NCBI GenBank assembly: GCA_949745755.1
Contig: CATJZL010000048.1
Span: 1 to 35,995, forward strand
DNA length: 35,995 bases
Origin: UBA2730 sp022793235
GTDB taxonomy: Bacteria > Bacillota_I > Bacilli_A > RF39 > UBA660
Reading direction: 5' to 3'
Part shown: positions 1 through 7,279 of the stretch, piece by piece
Position numbering within the stretch: the stretch's first letter is position 1
How the letters are laid out: every line of letters begins with the position of its first letter
Made by a program: the position numbers and the translations under genes
Notes under the pieces: model-generated
The model's input: the letters and a program-made list of their open reading frames with translations, nothing else
Told to the model about the DNA's origin: nothing
Databases searched by the model: none

Positions 1-441
1 TCATTAAGTTATATAGCAAAAAAATATCAAATAGGAACAGATCATATAAAATACATGATACGACTAATAGATAAACATGGTTATAATATTTTATTACAAG
101 AAAGAACTGTGAGTTATCCTATTCAATTTAAACAAGAAGTAATTGATAGAATATTAATAAATCATGAATCAATTAGAGAAGTAGCAATAGATTTAGGTCT
201 ACCTAGTCATGGAATAGTAAATAGATGGCTTAAAATTTATAAAGAAAACGGTTATAATATAGTTGAACCAAAACGGAGGTCAACTATGAATAATAAGAAA
301 AAGAAAAATGAAGAAACAAAAGATGAAAAAATAAAAAGATTAGAGATTGAAAATACATATCTTAAAGCGGAGTTAGAATATTCAAAAAAATTGAGAGCCG
401 TAGTTCAAGCAAGGAAGAATCAACAGCAGAAGAAAAAGTAA
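1..441 (+). CDS. IS3-family transposase OrfA (5' end outside window)
   Basis: Frame 1 is open from the first base, so the real start lies left of the window; the first ATG visible (55) is internal. The protein carries a helix-turn-helix region (about residues 25-60 from that ATG; QFKQEVIDR then SHGIVNRWLKIYKENG) that binds the element's ends, followed by a basic linker and a leucine-zipper-like coiled coil (KIKRLEIENTYLKAELEYSKKLRAVVQ), the usual OrfA dimerisation segment. It ends at the TAA 439-441 inside orfB's open frame. On its own OrfA normally acts as a DNA-binding regulator; with a -1 frameshift it becomes the N-terminal half of the OrfAB transposase. Confidence 0.88.
   Translation, partial: SLSYIAKKYQIGTDHIKYMIRLIDKHGYNILLQERTVSYPIQFKQEVIDRILINHESIREVAIDLGLPSHGIVNRWLKIYKENGYNIVEPKRRSTMNNKKKKNEETKDEKIKRLEIENTYLKAELEYSKKLRAVVQARKNQQQKKK
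432..438 (+). promoter_or_regulatory. probable -1 ribosomal frameshift site joining OrfA and OrfB
   Basis: The heptamer G AAA AAG lies in the OrfA frame immediately before its stop codon. Slipping back one base reads KKK-VSVVSEL, which matches the usual OrfAB junction of IS150-type elements. A longer run, A AAA AAA at 384-390, is also in frame, but slipping there would replace the conserved LRAVVQ segment by a Ser-rich stretch, so the later site is preferred. Confidence 0.55.
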
Positions 442-1289
442 GTGTTGTTAGTGAACTTCGGCTAAAATATCCAATAAAGATTCTTCTAAAAGTATCAAAA
501 TTAAGTAAATCAACTTACTATTACAATATAAGTAAAAATGACAAAGATGATAAAAATACAGAAATAATAGAAAAAATAAAAGAAATATTTTATTATCATA
601 AACAAAGATATGGATATCGTAGAATAACATTAGAACTTCGAAATCAAGGCTATAATGTAAATCATAAAAAGGTATATAGATTAATGGTTAAATTAAACCT
701 AAAACCTTTAAAAAGAAATAAAAGAAAGTATTTATCTTATAAAGGAATAATTGGAAAAATAGCAGATAATTATATTGAAAGAAAATTTGAATCAGATAAA
801 CCTAATAAAAAATGGTATACAGATGTAACAGAGTTTAACTTAAGAGGAAACAAAATATATTTATCACCAATATTAGATGGATTCAATGGAGAGGTAATAT
901 CATACAACATTTCAAAATCAGCAAATTTAGAACAAATAAAGGATATGCTTGATAAGGCATTTAATAATAGAAATTTAGAAGGTTTAATTTTCCATAGTGA
1001 TCAAGGATGGCAATATCAACACAATAGTTATCAATCAAGATTAAAGGAAAAAGGCATAAAACAAAGTATGTCTAGAAAAGGAAATAGTATGGATAATGGA
1101 ATGATGGAAAACTTTTTTGGAATACTTAAAACAGAAATGTTTTATGATCAAGAAGATCAATATGAAAGTATAGATGATTTAACAAAGGCTATAGAAGACT
1201 ATATTAATTATTATAATTATGATAGAATTAAAGTGAAATTAAAAGGACTATCTCCTGTGAATTACAGGTTACAATCCTTAAACCAGTAA
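438..1289 (+). CDS. IS3-family transposase OrfB, DDE catalytic domain
   Basis: The frame is open continuously from 366; the part from 438 reads VSVVSELRLKYPIKILLKV and then the HTH_21-like segment (RYGYRRITLEL) and the integrase core. No plausible independent start exists before the Met at 684, which is inside the protein, so OrfB is probably made only as an OrfAB fusion. The catalytic triad is visible: Asp in YTDVTEF, Asp in HSDQGWQY, and Glu in MMENFFGILKTE, 35 residues after the second Asp as expected for the DD(35)E spacing. The C-terminus (YINYYNYDRIKVKLKGLSP) is the normal IS3 ending, so this half is intact. Confidence 0.92.
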   Translation, partial: VSVVSELRLKYPIKILLKVSKLSKSTYYYNISKNDKDDKNTEIIEKIKEIFYYHKQRYGYRRITLELRNQGYNVNHKKVYRLMVKLNLKPLKRNKRKYLSYKGIIGKIADNYIERKFESDKPNKKWYTDVTEFNLRGNKIYLSPILDGFNGEVISYNISKSANLEQIKDMLDKAFNNRNLEGLIFHSDQGWQYQHNSYQSRLKEKGIKQSMSRKGNSMDNGMMENFFGILKTEMFYDQEDQYESIDDLTKAIEDYINYYNYDRIKVKLKGLSPVNYRLQSLNQ

Positions 1290-1298
1290 TATAAATAA

Positions 1299-1324
1299 CT
1301 GTCCAACTTTTGGGGTTCAGTACA
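1299..1324 (+). repeat. right terminal inverted repeat of the IS
   Basis: The sequence reads CTGTCCAACTTTTGGGG then TTCAGTACA, closely resembling the right end of IS150-type elements. The matching left end would start TGTACTGAACCCC and is outside the window. Confidence 0.75.
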
Positions 1325-1325
1325 G

Positions 1326-1382
1326 AGCAGTAGTGGGTTAAAAGAAAAGCTATCTTCTATGGGTTATACTTGTAAAGATTAG
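1326..1382 (+). pseudogene. 3' remnant of the gene interrupted by the IS
   Basis: Directly after the IS end a frame reads SSSGLKEKLSSMGYTCKD and stops at TAG 1380-1382, with a Rho-independent terminator overlapping the stop. This is how the tail of an expressed gene looks; its 5' part must lie beyond the left end of the IS. The fragment is too short to identify. Its position next to pilus genes and a Cys close to the C-terminus make a pilin-like or secreted protein possible, but that is a guess. Confidence 0.5.
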
Positions 1383-1408
1383 GTTCAAAGGAATCTAATT
1401 TTTTTATT
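1379..1408 (+). terminator. Rho-independent terminator of the interrupted gene
   Basis: TTAGGTTC and GAATCTAA pair (one G-U) around an AAAG loop and are followed by TTTTTTTATT. The stem overlaps the stop codon of the remnant at 1326-1382. Confidence 0.7.
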
Positions 1409-1464
1409 ATAGAAAGTCACTTTACTATAGAAGATGTAATAAAATATAAAAGAAATAAAACAAT

Positions 1465-1492
1465 AAAAAAATTCCTGAAAATATTTTCAGGA
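1465..1492 (-). terminator. Rho-independent terminator for the pilus ATPase gene
   Basis: 1473-1492 is a perfect 20-base palindrome (TCCTGAAAAT / ATTTTCAGGA). On the minus strand it is followed by AATTTTTTATTG, so it serves the minus-strand gene ending at 1532. Confidence 0.75.
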
Positions 1493-1531
1493 TAAAACAT
1501 CACTAATAGTAGAAACAGGACTAGGGGCTTT

Positions 1532-3817
1532 TTATTTTGGATTATCTTTATTTTGACTTTGAGGGAATATTAAGGTATTAATATTAGGTTTTTTTATAAT
1601 AGATGTTGAATTTTGATTATTAGGCACTGAAGAAATAGGAATTTGATTATTTACTAAATTATTAGTATTATCATGATTAGCTGGTGCAACAGAACTTACC
1701 TGAGAATTCAGATTATTACTAAAAAAACGATTAATTTGATCAATATTAGATTGTTTTTGATTAGGAGAAGATTGATTTTTAAGATTGTTAGAAGTTTTCT
1801 CCTTATTAGAAGAGTTTGTAATAGGATTCTTACTTTCCTTTTGAATAGAAAAATTACTTACTTGATTCTTATTTTGTTGTGGAGAAGAAATAAGAGGCTG
1901 TATAGGCGTTGAACTAGTGTTTTGTGCTTGAGATTGTTGTTTCGCTTGCATTACAGGAGTAATAGAATTCGTAGTAAAATCAGATGATTTATTTATTGGA
2001 ATCTCCAATTTTTTTTCAGTATCAATGACAGGAACAAAGGGAACTTTATTAGCATCTTGCGAATTTGAAGTAGCTTGAGAAATATTTACTGAATTAGAAA
2101 TTTTCTCTTTTTGACTATTAGCTGAATGCTTAGGTTCATTAGAATTGGACTGAGAAGTACTTACAGGTATTTCTTTTTGAACAGATAAATTCTTTTTTTC
2201 TGCCTTAACTATACTTGAATTAGGAAGCATGGAAGCATTAGTAGCTTTTTGAGGCTGTGACTCTTTACCTTCTTTTTGTTCAGTTGAGGAAGGACCTGTA
2301 TTTTCTGTAGCTCCCGTGTTAGTCATCGCTATAGGATTAGAGGAAACAATAGGTGGTGTAGAAGTTTTAGATAAAAGATTTTGATTTCCTACAATAGAAC
2401 TAGTGGCACTAGCAACAAGAGCATTAGTATTCTTCTTTTCATCATTTATTTTATCATTAGAAATAGAAGAAACAGATGAATCTATGTTAGTATTAGTCTC
2501 CTCTTGCTTTACAGAACTTTTTCCTTGTTCATCCAAAGTGTTTTGCGATTTATCTTTTACTTTTTTTTCTTCCTTTTCTTTAGAAGAATTCTCTTCTTCA
2601 CTATTTAAACAACTATCCTCAATATCATTATCAATCTCAATAATTCTATAAATTTCTTCAAAAGTAGTAAAACCATTTAAAACTTTTCCAAGACCATCCT
2701 GTAAAAGCGTAATTACATTACCGCTCCCATAAACCAATTGTCTTAATTTATCATTGTCAGTTGTGGTTCGATTAATAGTAGACTTAATATGCTCTGTAAT
2801 TTCCAAAACTTCTTGAACCGCAATACGACCTCGATAACCTTTATGACAGTAGCTACATCCATTGTGATTGGCATCATACACTTCATCAACATCTTTTTTC
2901 ATGGCAAGCTTAAATACTTTCTTTTCATAAGGGGTAGTCTTTCTTTTCACTCTACATTTAGGACACAACATTTTAGCAAGACGTTGTGAAATAATACCAG
3001 CAAGAGCACTAGACAATAAATAACGTTCAACATTCATATCAAGAAGTCTCTCAATAGTGGATAAAGAATTATTTGTATGTATGGTAGATAAAACTAAATG
3101 TCCTGTAATAGATGCACGAACGGCAATTTGAGCTGTTTCACTATCACGAATCTCACCAATTAAAATAACATTAGGATCTTGTCGTAAAATAGACCTCAAA
3201 ACAACAGCAAAATCAAGACCAATCTCAGAATTAACCTGTACTTGGTTCATACCCTCGATATTCATCTCTATTGGATCTTCAACAGTAATAATATTGGTCT
3301 CCTCTTTATTCAAAGCTTGCAAAATAGAGTAAACAGTAGTAGATTTACCACTACCAGTTGCCCCAGTAATCAAAATAATGCCATTCGGATTACCAATCAT
3401 TCGAAGAAGTTTTTGATAATTTTCCTGATTAAAACCTAATTTATCCAGTCCAGATAAACTTCTTGAATAATCAAGAATACGAATAACAATTTTTTCTCCC
3501 TCATTTGTTGGAAGACAAGAAACACGCATATCTAAATCTTTGTCACCAAATTTGCCTTTTATTGCACCATCCTGAGGAAGACGATTTTCAGTAATATTCA
3601 TATTTGACATAAGTTTTAACCTAGTTGTTAAATTTCTCTCATACATTTTAGGAATATAAGCATAATCTACTAAATCTCCATCTACACGAATTCGAGTCAT
3701 AATACCATTTTCCCTAGGATCCAAATGAATATCACTTGCACCACGATTGGAGGCATCAATAATTATGGCATCTGCAACTTGTGTAATTGGTGTTTTATTA
3801 AAATCAAATGTAACCAT
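1532..3817 (-). CDS. PilB/GspE-type pilus assembly ATPase with long disordered C-terminal tail
   Basis: This hexameric cytoplasmic ATPase powers assembly of type IV pilus or pseudopilus fibres. It has an Asp box region (ITVEDPIE, about 177-184), Walker A GATGSGKST (152-160), Walker B VILIGEIRD (217-225), His box GHLVLSTIHTN (239-249) and a four-Cys zinc site (Cys285, 288, 321, 324), all intact. Like ComGA it lacks the large N-terminal domain and starts near the SDIHLDP motif. The core ends near residue 395; the remaining ~365 residues are Ser/Asn/Gln/Lys-rich with no recognisable fold, roughly doubling the family's usual size. The start is supported by AGGGTG about 8 bases upstream. The gene diverges from the two prepilin genes. 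No pilC/gspF or prepilin peptidase is seen in the window. Confidence 0.93.
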   Translation of the reverse strand: MVTFDFNKTPITQVADAIIIDASNRGASDIHLDPRENGIMTRIRVDGDLVDYAYIPKMYERNLTTRLKLMSNMNITENRLPQDGAIKGKFGDKDLDMRVSCLPTNEGEKIVIRILDYSRSLSGLDKLGFNQENYQKLLRMIGNPNGIILITGATGSGKSTTVYSILQALNKEETNIITVEDPIEMNIEGMNQVQVNSEIGLDFAVVLRSILRQDPNVILIGEIRDSETAQIAVRASITGHLVLSTIHTNNSLSTIERLLDMNVERYLLSSALAGIISQRLAKMLCPKCRVKRKTTPYEKKVFKLAMKKDVDEVYDANHNGCSYCHKGYRGRIAVQEVLEITEHIKSTINRTTTDNDKLRQLVYGSGNVITLLQDGLGKVLNGFTTFEEIYRIIEIDNDIEDSCLNSEEENSSKEKEEKKVKDKSQNTLDEQGKSSVKQEETNTNIDSSVSSISNDKINDEKKNTNALVASATSSIVGNQNLLSKTSTPPIVSSNPIAMTNTGATENTGPSSTEQKEGKESQPQKATNASMLPNSSIVKAEKKNLSVQKEIPVSTSQSNSNEPKHSANSQKEKISNSVNISQATSNSQDANKVPFVPVIDTEKKLEIPINKSSDFTTNSITPVMQAKQQSQAQNTSSTPIQPLISSPQQNKNQVSNFSIQKESKNPITNSSNKEKTSNNLKNQSSPNQKQSNIDQINRFFSNNLNSQVSSVAPANHDNTNNLVNNQIPISSVPNNQNSTSIIKKPNINTLIFPQSQNKDNPK

Positions 3818-3839
3818 TTTAAATCACCCTTTTTTATTC

Positions 3840-3868
3840 TTTACAAAATTACTCTATTTTACTATAAT
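3840..3868 (+). promoter_or_regulatory. sigma-A-type promoter of the prepilin operon
   Basis: TTTACA (3840-3845), 17-base spacer, TATAAT (3863-3868), lying between the divergent ATPase gene and the first prepilin gene. A second TATAAT at 3876-3881 lacks a convincing -35. Confidence 0.6.
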
Positions 3869-3917
3869 AAAATTATATAATAAGAAAAGATAGTTTTCAA
3901 GAAAGAAAGTAGAGTTT

Positions 3918-4601
3918 ATGAAAAAAAAGAATAAAAAAAATGGCTTTGCAATGGTAGAGGTCTTAATCGCAGCCGTAACTGTAATTTCTATTTTCACCCT
4001 TTTATATAATTCCATTTATCCAATTGTTGGAATCTCAAAAGCAAGTGAAAATTATGATGATATAGATAGTAAATATATAGCATTCTATATAAAAGAAATG
4101 TTAGAAACAGATGAAATAAATATTAAGAATACATTTTCTTCTACAAATAATACATCTGGAGCACCAATGATTTATAAAACATATAGATATTACAACGGTC
4201 CAAATGGAGAAATGGTAAATAAAAATTATGATATATATTCTGTACTTGGTGATGAACATTACTTATTTGGAAATGATATATGTGAATTATTAAGAGAAAA
4301 CAGTAATCAAAAAAACAACCGATTCTTTTGCCAAAAATATGTAACAGGAGCAAATATCACTGCAATTTATGTAACACCCTATAATGTAACGAAATTCAAA
4401 AATTATGTAAAAAACAACAATAGCTTCTCCAGAAGTTTTAAAAATTATGTAAATTATATGCCTACCTATTCCCAAAATGCATCAAAATCCAGCTATAATT
4501 CAGGCTATTATCGTATTATTGTGGAAATAAGACATGAATCTTACAATACAGCAGGAGAAATTTATTATACATATGCAACAATCGAGGTGAAGGACCAATG
4601 A
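3918..4601 (+). CDS. type IV prepilin-like protein
   Basis: The N-terminus has a short basic leader followed by KNG|FAMVEVLIAAVTVISIFTLL: a Gly at the prepilin peptidase cleavage site, Phe at mature position 1, Glu at position 5, and about 20 hydrophobic residues that form the pilin helix. The remaining ~190 residues are polar, Tyr/Asn-rich and presumably extracellular, with two Cys (CELL, FFCQKYV) that could form a disulfide. Being larger than a major pilin and paired with a second prepilin, it is probably a minor pilin or pseudopilin. RBS-like AAGTAGAG precedes the start. Its stop overlaps the next start (ATGA at 4598-4601), implying translational coupling. Outside the N-terminus I recognise no family. 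Confidence 0.82.
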   Translation: MKKKNKKNGFAMVEVLIAAVTVISIFTLLYNSIYPIVGISKASENYDDIDSKYIAFYIKEMLETDEINIKNTFSSTNNTSGAPMIYKTYRYYNGPNGEMVNKNYDIYSVLGDEHYLFGNDICELLRENSNQKNNRFFCQKYVTGANITAIYVTPYNVTKFKNYVKNNNSFSRSFKNYVNYMPTYSQNASKSSYNSGYYRIIVEIRHESYNTAGEIYYTYATIEVKDQ

Positions 4602-5296
4602 AAAGATTAAACAATAAAGGAGTAACCTTAGTAGAATTATTAGTCTCGTTCTCTATAGCAGCAGTAATCATCATTTCTATGTTTAATGTTGTCCTAAATT
4701 ATCAAAAAGAAGCAAATAGTGCAATGGTTAAAAATGATGTGACCACCTTCAAAAATACAATTACAAAAATGCTTCAAAATGACTTGATAAAAGGCCGCTT
4801 AAGAGGCGTTTTCTTAACTACATCGAATAATGGAAATACAACAACCTATACCTTTACCATGAATTTTTATAACTCTGTTAATTTTAGTGGACATGGAAAT
4901 CCATTATATTTTAAAAATCTAAAAATAGTAGCAAGTAGCAAATCTGAAAATTATATTACCTATACAGATGTCAATAGAAATGGAGGCACACAAGAAGTCA
5001 AATACTCTTTAATGGATATAGGAAAAAATTGTAGGGGAGGAACAAATACAGCTAGTTGTAGTGAAGAAAATATATTGAAATTTATCTCAATTAATTCAAA
5101 TATTAATACCGCAACAAATCCAGATGCAGATTTATCTAGTCATAACAATGGAGTCTATCAACCAGATGGTAGTATTAAAAATAATGCCAAATATTTTAAA
5201 TTAGATATTGCAATAAGTCATCCAGAGTTTGGAGGAGACTATCATATAAATATTGTGACACCATTAAATTATCCCTATTGCAAAGTAACAGATTAA
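4598..5296 (+). CDS. type IV prepilin-like protein, second in operon
   Basis: Leader MKRLNNKG|VTLVELLVSFSIAAVIIISMFNVVL carries the classical N-methylation motif: Gly-1, Glu at mature position 5 and a long hydrophobic helix. The body has a Cys pair (NCRG...ASCSEE) and a C-terminal Cys. The segment resembles the general plan of pseudopilins of the GspJ/ComGF type, but only the N-terminal motif is diagnostic. It is coupled to the preceding prepilin by a 4-base overlap. Its 3' end overlaps the convergent ylbJ gene by 33 bases, with no room for an independent terminator. Confidence 0.82.
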   Translation: MKRLNNKGVTLVELLVSFSIAAVIIISMFNVVLNYQKEANSAMVKNDVTTFKNTITKMLQNDLIKGRLRGVFLTTSNNGNTTTYTFTMNFYNSVNFSGHGNPLYFKNLKIVASSKSENYITYTDVNRNGGTQEVKYSLMDIGKNCRGGTNTASCSEENILKFISINSNINTATNPDADLSSHNNGVYQPDGSIKNNAKYFKLDIAISHPEFGGDYHINIVTPLNYPYCKVTD

Positions 5297-6187
5297 AAGT
5301 AAGATGGCAAGAGCAAGAGAAGAAATTCTCCCCGCCAAAAAATAAAAATACTTGATATCTTCTTTTTTTATGATTTCTTTTACCTGAAAATGTACACTAA
5401 GCCCACCAAAAGTAAGAAAAGAGGTAAGAAGTAAAGCTTGAAAAAATAAAGTAATGGGAAGACTTTTAACAGAAAGAACACCTTTTGTCAAATCAAATAG
5501 ACCATATAAAATGGATTTAAAAATAGGATTTTCAACGAAATTTGTTAAAATATCAGAAACAGTAAAGAAGAAAATTGTATTACCAAGAATTAAGAGAAGC
5601 GTTTTAAAACTTGCATAAAAAGAAGTAGCAAGAGTATCCGAAAAAGAGGAAGTCTCTCTCTTGTATACATGCTGTTCAATTTTCACCTCTTTTGGTCTGA
5701 TTAAAAAGGCTAAAACAAAATTAGCTACATAATGACTAAGCAAAATGACAATAGCAAGCTTCCGCCCATAAAGAATACTAATAGTACCCATAATAAATAA
5801 AGGATTAGAAAAGTGCGTAAAAGTAAGTAAATAATTTGCGGTATCACGGTCAATAATCTTTTTTTCTAAAAAATGAGTTATATATTTACTTCCACTAGGA
5901 AATCCAGATAAAACACTCATAATGACGATAAAAGAACTTGCACCACCTATATGAAAGACCTTTATAAAAAGAGAGTTAAATATTTTCTCTAATACCTCTA
6001 CAAAATGATAGTTAATCAGTAGATCAGACAAAGTATAAAAGAAAAACATGGCTGGAAATAAATTATTCTGAAAAACCTTTATAGCTTCTAAAATATTCTT
6101 AAAAACGAAACTAGGATGAAGAAGTGTAAAAATCATAACTAAAATTAAAATGAAAAGAATACAAAAAGATTTTATTTTTTTCAACAT
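5264..6187 (-). CDS. ylbJ: YlbJ-like membrane protein (nucleoside-recognition/Gate domain)
   Basis: A 307-residue polytopic membrane protein with about eight hydrophobic segments and the conserved SGFPSGSK motif followed by HFSNPLFIMGTI, characteristic of YlbJ and related Gate-domain proteins. In Bacillus subtilis YlbJ is a sigma-E sporulation membrane protein of about 400 residues; no other sporulation gene is seen here, so the role may differ. The Met at 6187 is chosen because it follows AGAGGG at good spacing and begins the first membrane helix; a longer frame back to 6322 would run through the opposing ylbL gene. Adjacent ylbL supports the assignment, since both belong to the ylb cluster. 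Confidence 0.72.
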   Translation of the reverse strand: MLKKIKSFCILFILILVMIFTLLHPSFVFKNILEAIKVFQNNLFPAMFFFYTLSDLLINYHFVEVLEKIFNSLFIKVFHIGGASSFIVIMSVLSGFPSGSKYITHFLEKKIIDRDTANYLLTFTHFSNPLFIMGTISILYGRKLAIVILLSHYVANFVLAFLIRPKEVKIEQHVYKRETSSFSDTLATSFYASFKTLLLILGNTIFFFTVSDILTNFVENPIFKSILYGLFDLTKGVLSVKSLPITLFFQALLLTSFLTFGGLSVHFQVKEIIKKEDIKYFYFLAGRISSLALAILLLICYFAIGII

Positions 6188-6205
6188 ATTTTCCCTCTTT
6201 TTTGC

Positions 6206-6211
6206 TATAAT
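6206..6211 (+). promoter_or_regulatory. -10 element for ylbL in the 46-bp divergent spacer
   Basis: TATAAT lies 23 bases before the ylbL start and inside the spacer that separates the two divergent start codons. No strong -35 is visible 17 bases upstream. Confidence 0.4.
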
Positions 6212-6233
6212 TAAACATAAAGGACTGATTTTT

Positions 6234-7250
6234 ATGTTTAATAAAATATATAATGTTGTGAAAAAAAGTATACGTGAAAATTTTGTAAGCATTTGCCTAT
6301 ACATTATAGTACTCTTTATCATTTTATATCCAGTAGATTATTACATCATAACAGGAGGAGGCTCTTTTGATGCTAAAAATCGTGTAGAAATAAAAAATGC
6401 ACAACAAAGTAAAGGAAGCTTCAATATGGCTTATGTAAGTGAAATGAAGGGAACAATATTTACTTATTTATTAAGCTACATTGTACCAAGTTATGAAAGA
6501 GAAAGTATAGAAGACTACCAAACAAATGATAAAGAAAGTATAGAAGATATAGAATTTAGAAATACATTATGGTTAAATGAAACAAATAATAGTAGCATTT
6601 ATGTAGCCTATACGAAAGCCAAAAAAGAAATAAAAATAAAATCAGCTAAAAATTATATTTTCTACCTAGATGAAAAAAGTAAGACAAATTTAAAAATAGG
6701 AGACGAAATTTTAAGCGTAGAAGATACAAAAATAGATGGAATAGAGACCCTGAAGAAAAAAATAGCAGAATACAAAGAAGGAGATAAATTAAAAATAAAA
6801 GTAAAAAGAAAAAAGAAAGAACTAGAAAGATACGCCTATATTTATACAGAAGAAAATACCAATTATATTGGAATAAGTCTTTTAGAAGATGTTATTTATG
6901 AGACAAACCCAGAAGTAAAATTTCACTTTAAAAAATCAGAGTCAGGTCCAAGTGGAGGACTCATTATGACTTTACAAATATACAACATGTTAACAAAAGA
7001 AGATATCACACATGGCAAAAAAATTGTAGGAACAGGCACAATTACAAAAGAAGGCGAAGTAGGAGAAATAGATGGAGTAAAATATAAACTAAAAGGAGCA
7101 GTAAAAAATAAGGCAGACATATTTTTAGTAGCAAATGGTAGAAATTATAAGGAAGCCACAAAAGAAAAAGAAAAGAATAATTATAAAATCAAAATTATTG
7201 GGGTAGATACATTTGATGAAGCAGTGGAAAAACTAAATAATATAAAATGA
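6234..7250 (+). CDS. ylbL: YlbL-type PDZ and Lon-like serine protease, membrane-anchored
   Basis: 338 residues. One N-terminal membrane helix (about 18-34) is followed by the family motif YYIITGGG, a PDZ domain (about 138-200: LKIGDEILSVEDTKIDG) and a Lon-type S16 proteolytic domain. The catalytic Ser is Ser240 in SGPSGGL; the dyad Lys is in DGVKYKLKGA (Lys283 or Lys285). The active domain lies outside the cell membrane. The start at 6234 is preferred over the upstream ATG at 6150 because it follows AAAGGA and a TATAAT and gives the usual short cytoplasmic N-terminus. It is followed by mutS after 29 bases, probably one transcript. Confidence 0.85.
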   Translation: MFNKIYNVVKKSIRENFVSICLYIIVLFIILYPVDYYIITGGGSFDAKNRVEIKNAQQSKGSFNMAYVSEMKGTIFTYLLSYIVPSYERESIEDYQTNDKESIEDIEFRNTLWLNETNNSSIYVAYTKAKKEIKIKSAKNYIFYLDEKSKTNLKIGDEILSVEDTKIDGIETLKKKIAEYKEGDKLKIKVKRKKKELERYAYIYTEENTNYIGISLLEDVIYETNPEVKFHFKKSESGPSGGLIMTLQIYNMLTKEDITHGKKIVGTGTITKEGEVGEIDGVKYKLKGAVKNKADIFLVANGRNYKEATKEKEKNNYKIKIIGVDTFDEAVEKLNNIK

Positions 7251-7279
7251 CAAACTAGAAAGTAGTAGAGGTAGTATGT

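Larger units (their letters stand above)
1..1324 (+). mobile_element. IS3-family (IS150-like) insertion sequence, right part
   Basis: Two overlapping transposase frames (orfA, orfB) end at 1289 and are followed at 1299-1324 by a terminal sequence ending in TTCAGTACA, the CA end typical of IS3 elements. The left inverted repeat and the first codons of orfA lie outside the window, so completeness and target duplication cannot be judged. The right end abuts an 18-codon gene remnant, so the element interrupted a host gene beside the pilus locus. All three DDE residues are present in orfB, so transposition may still be possible. Confidence 0.9.

Noticed and set aside
384..390. A AAA AAA as the IS frameshift site
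   Set aside because: It is in the right phase, but slipping there would remove the conserved LRAVVQ coiled-coil end and insert a Ser-rich stretch; the site at 432-438 gives the normal OrfAB junction.
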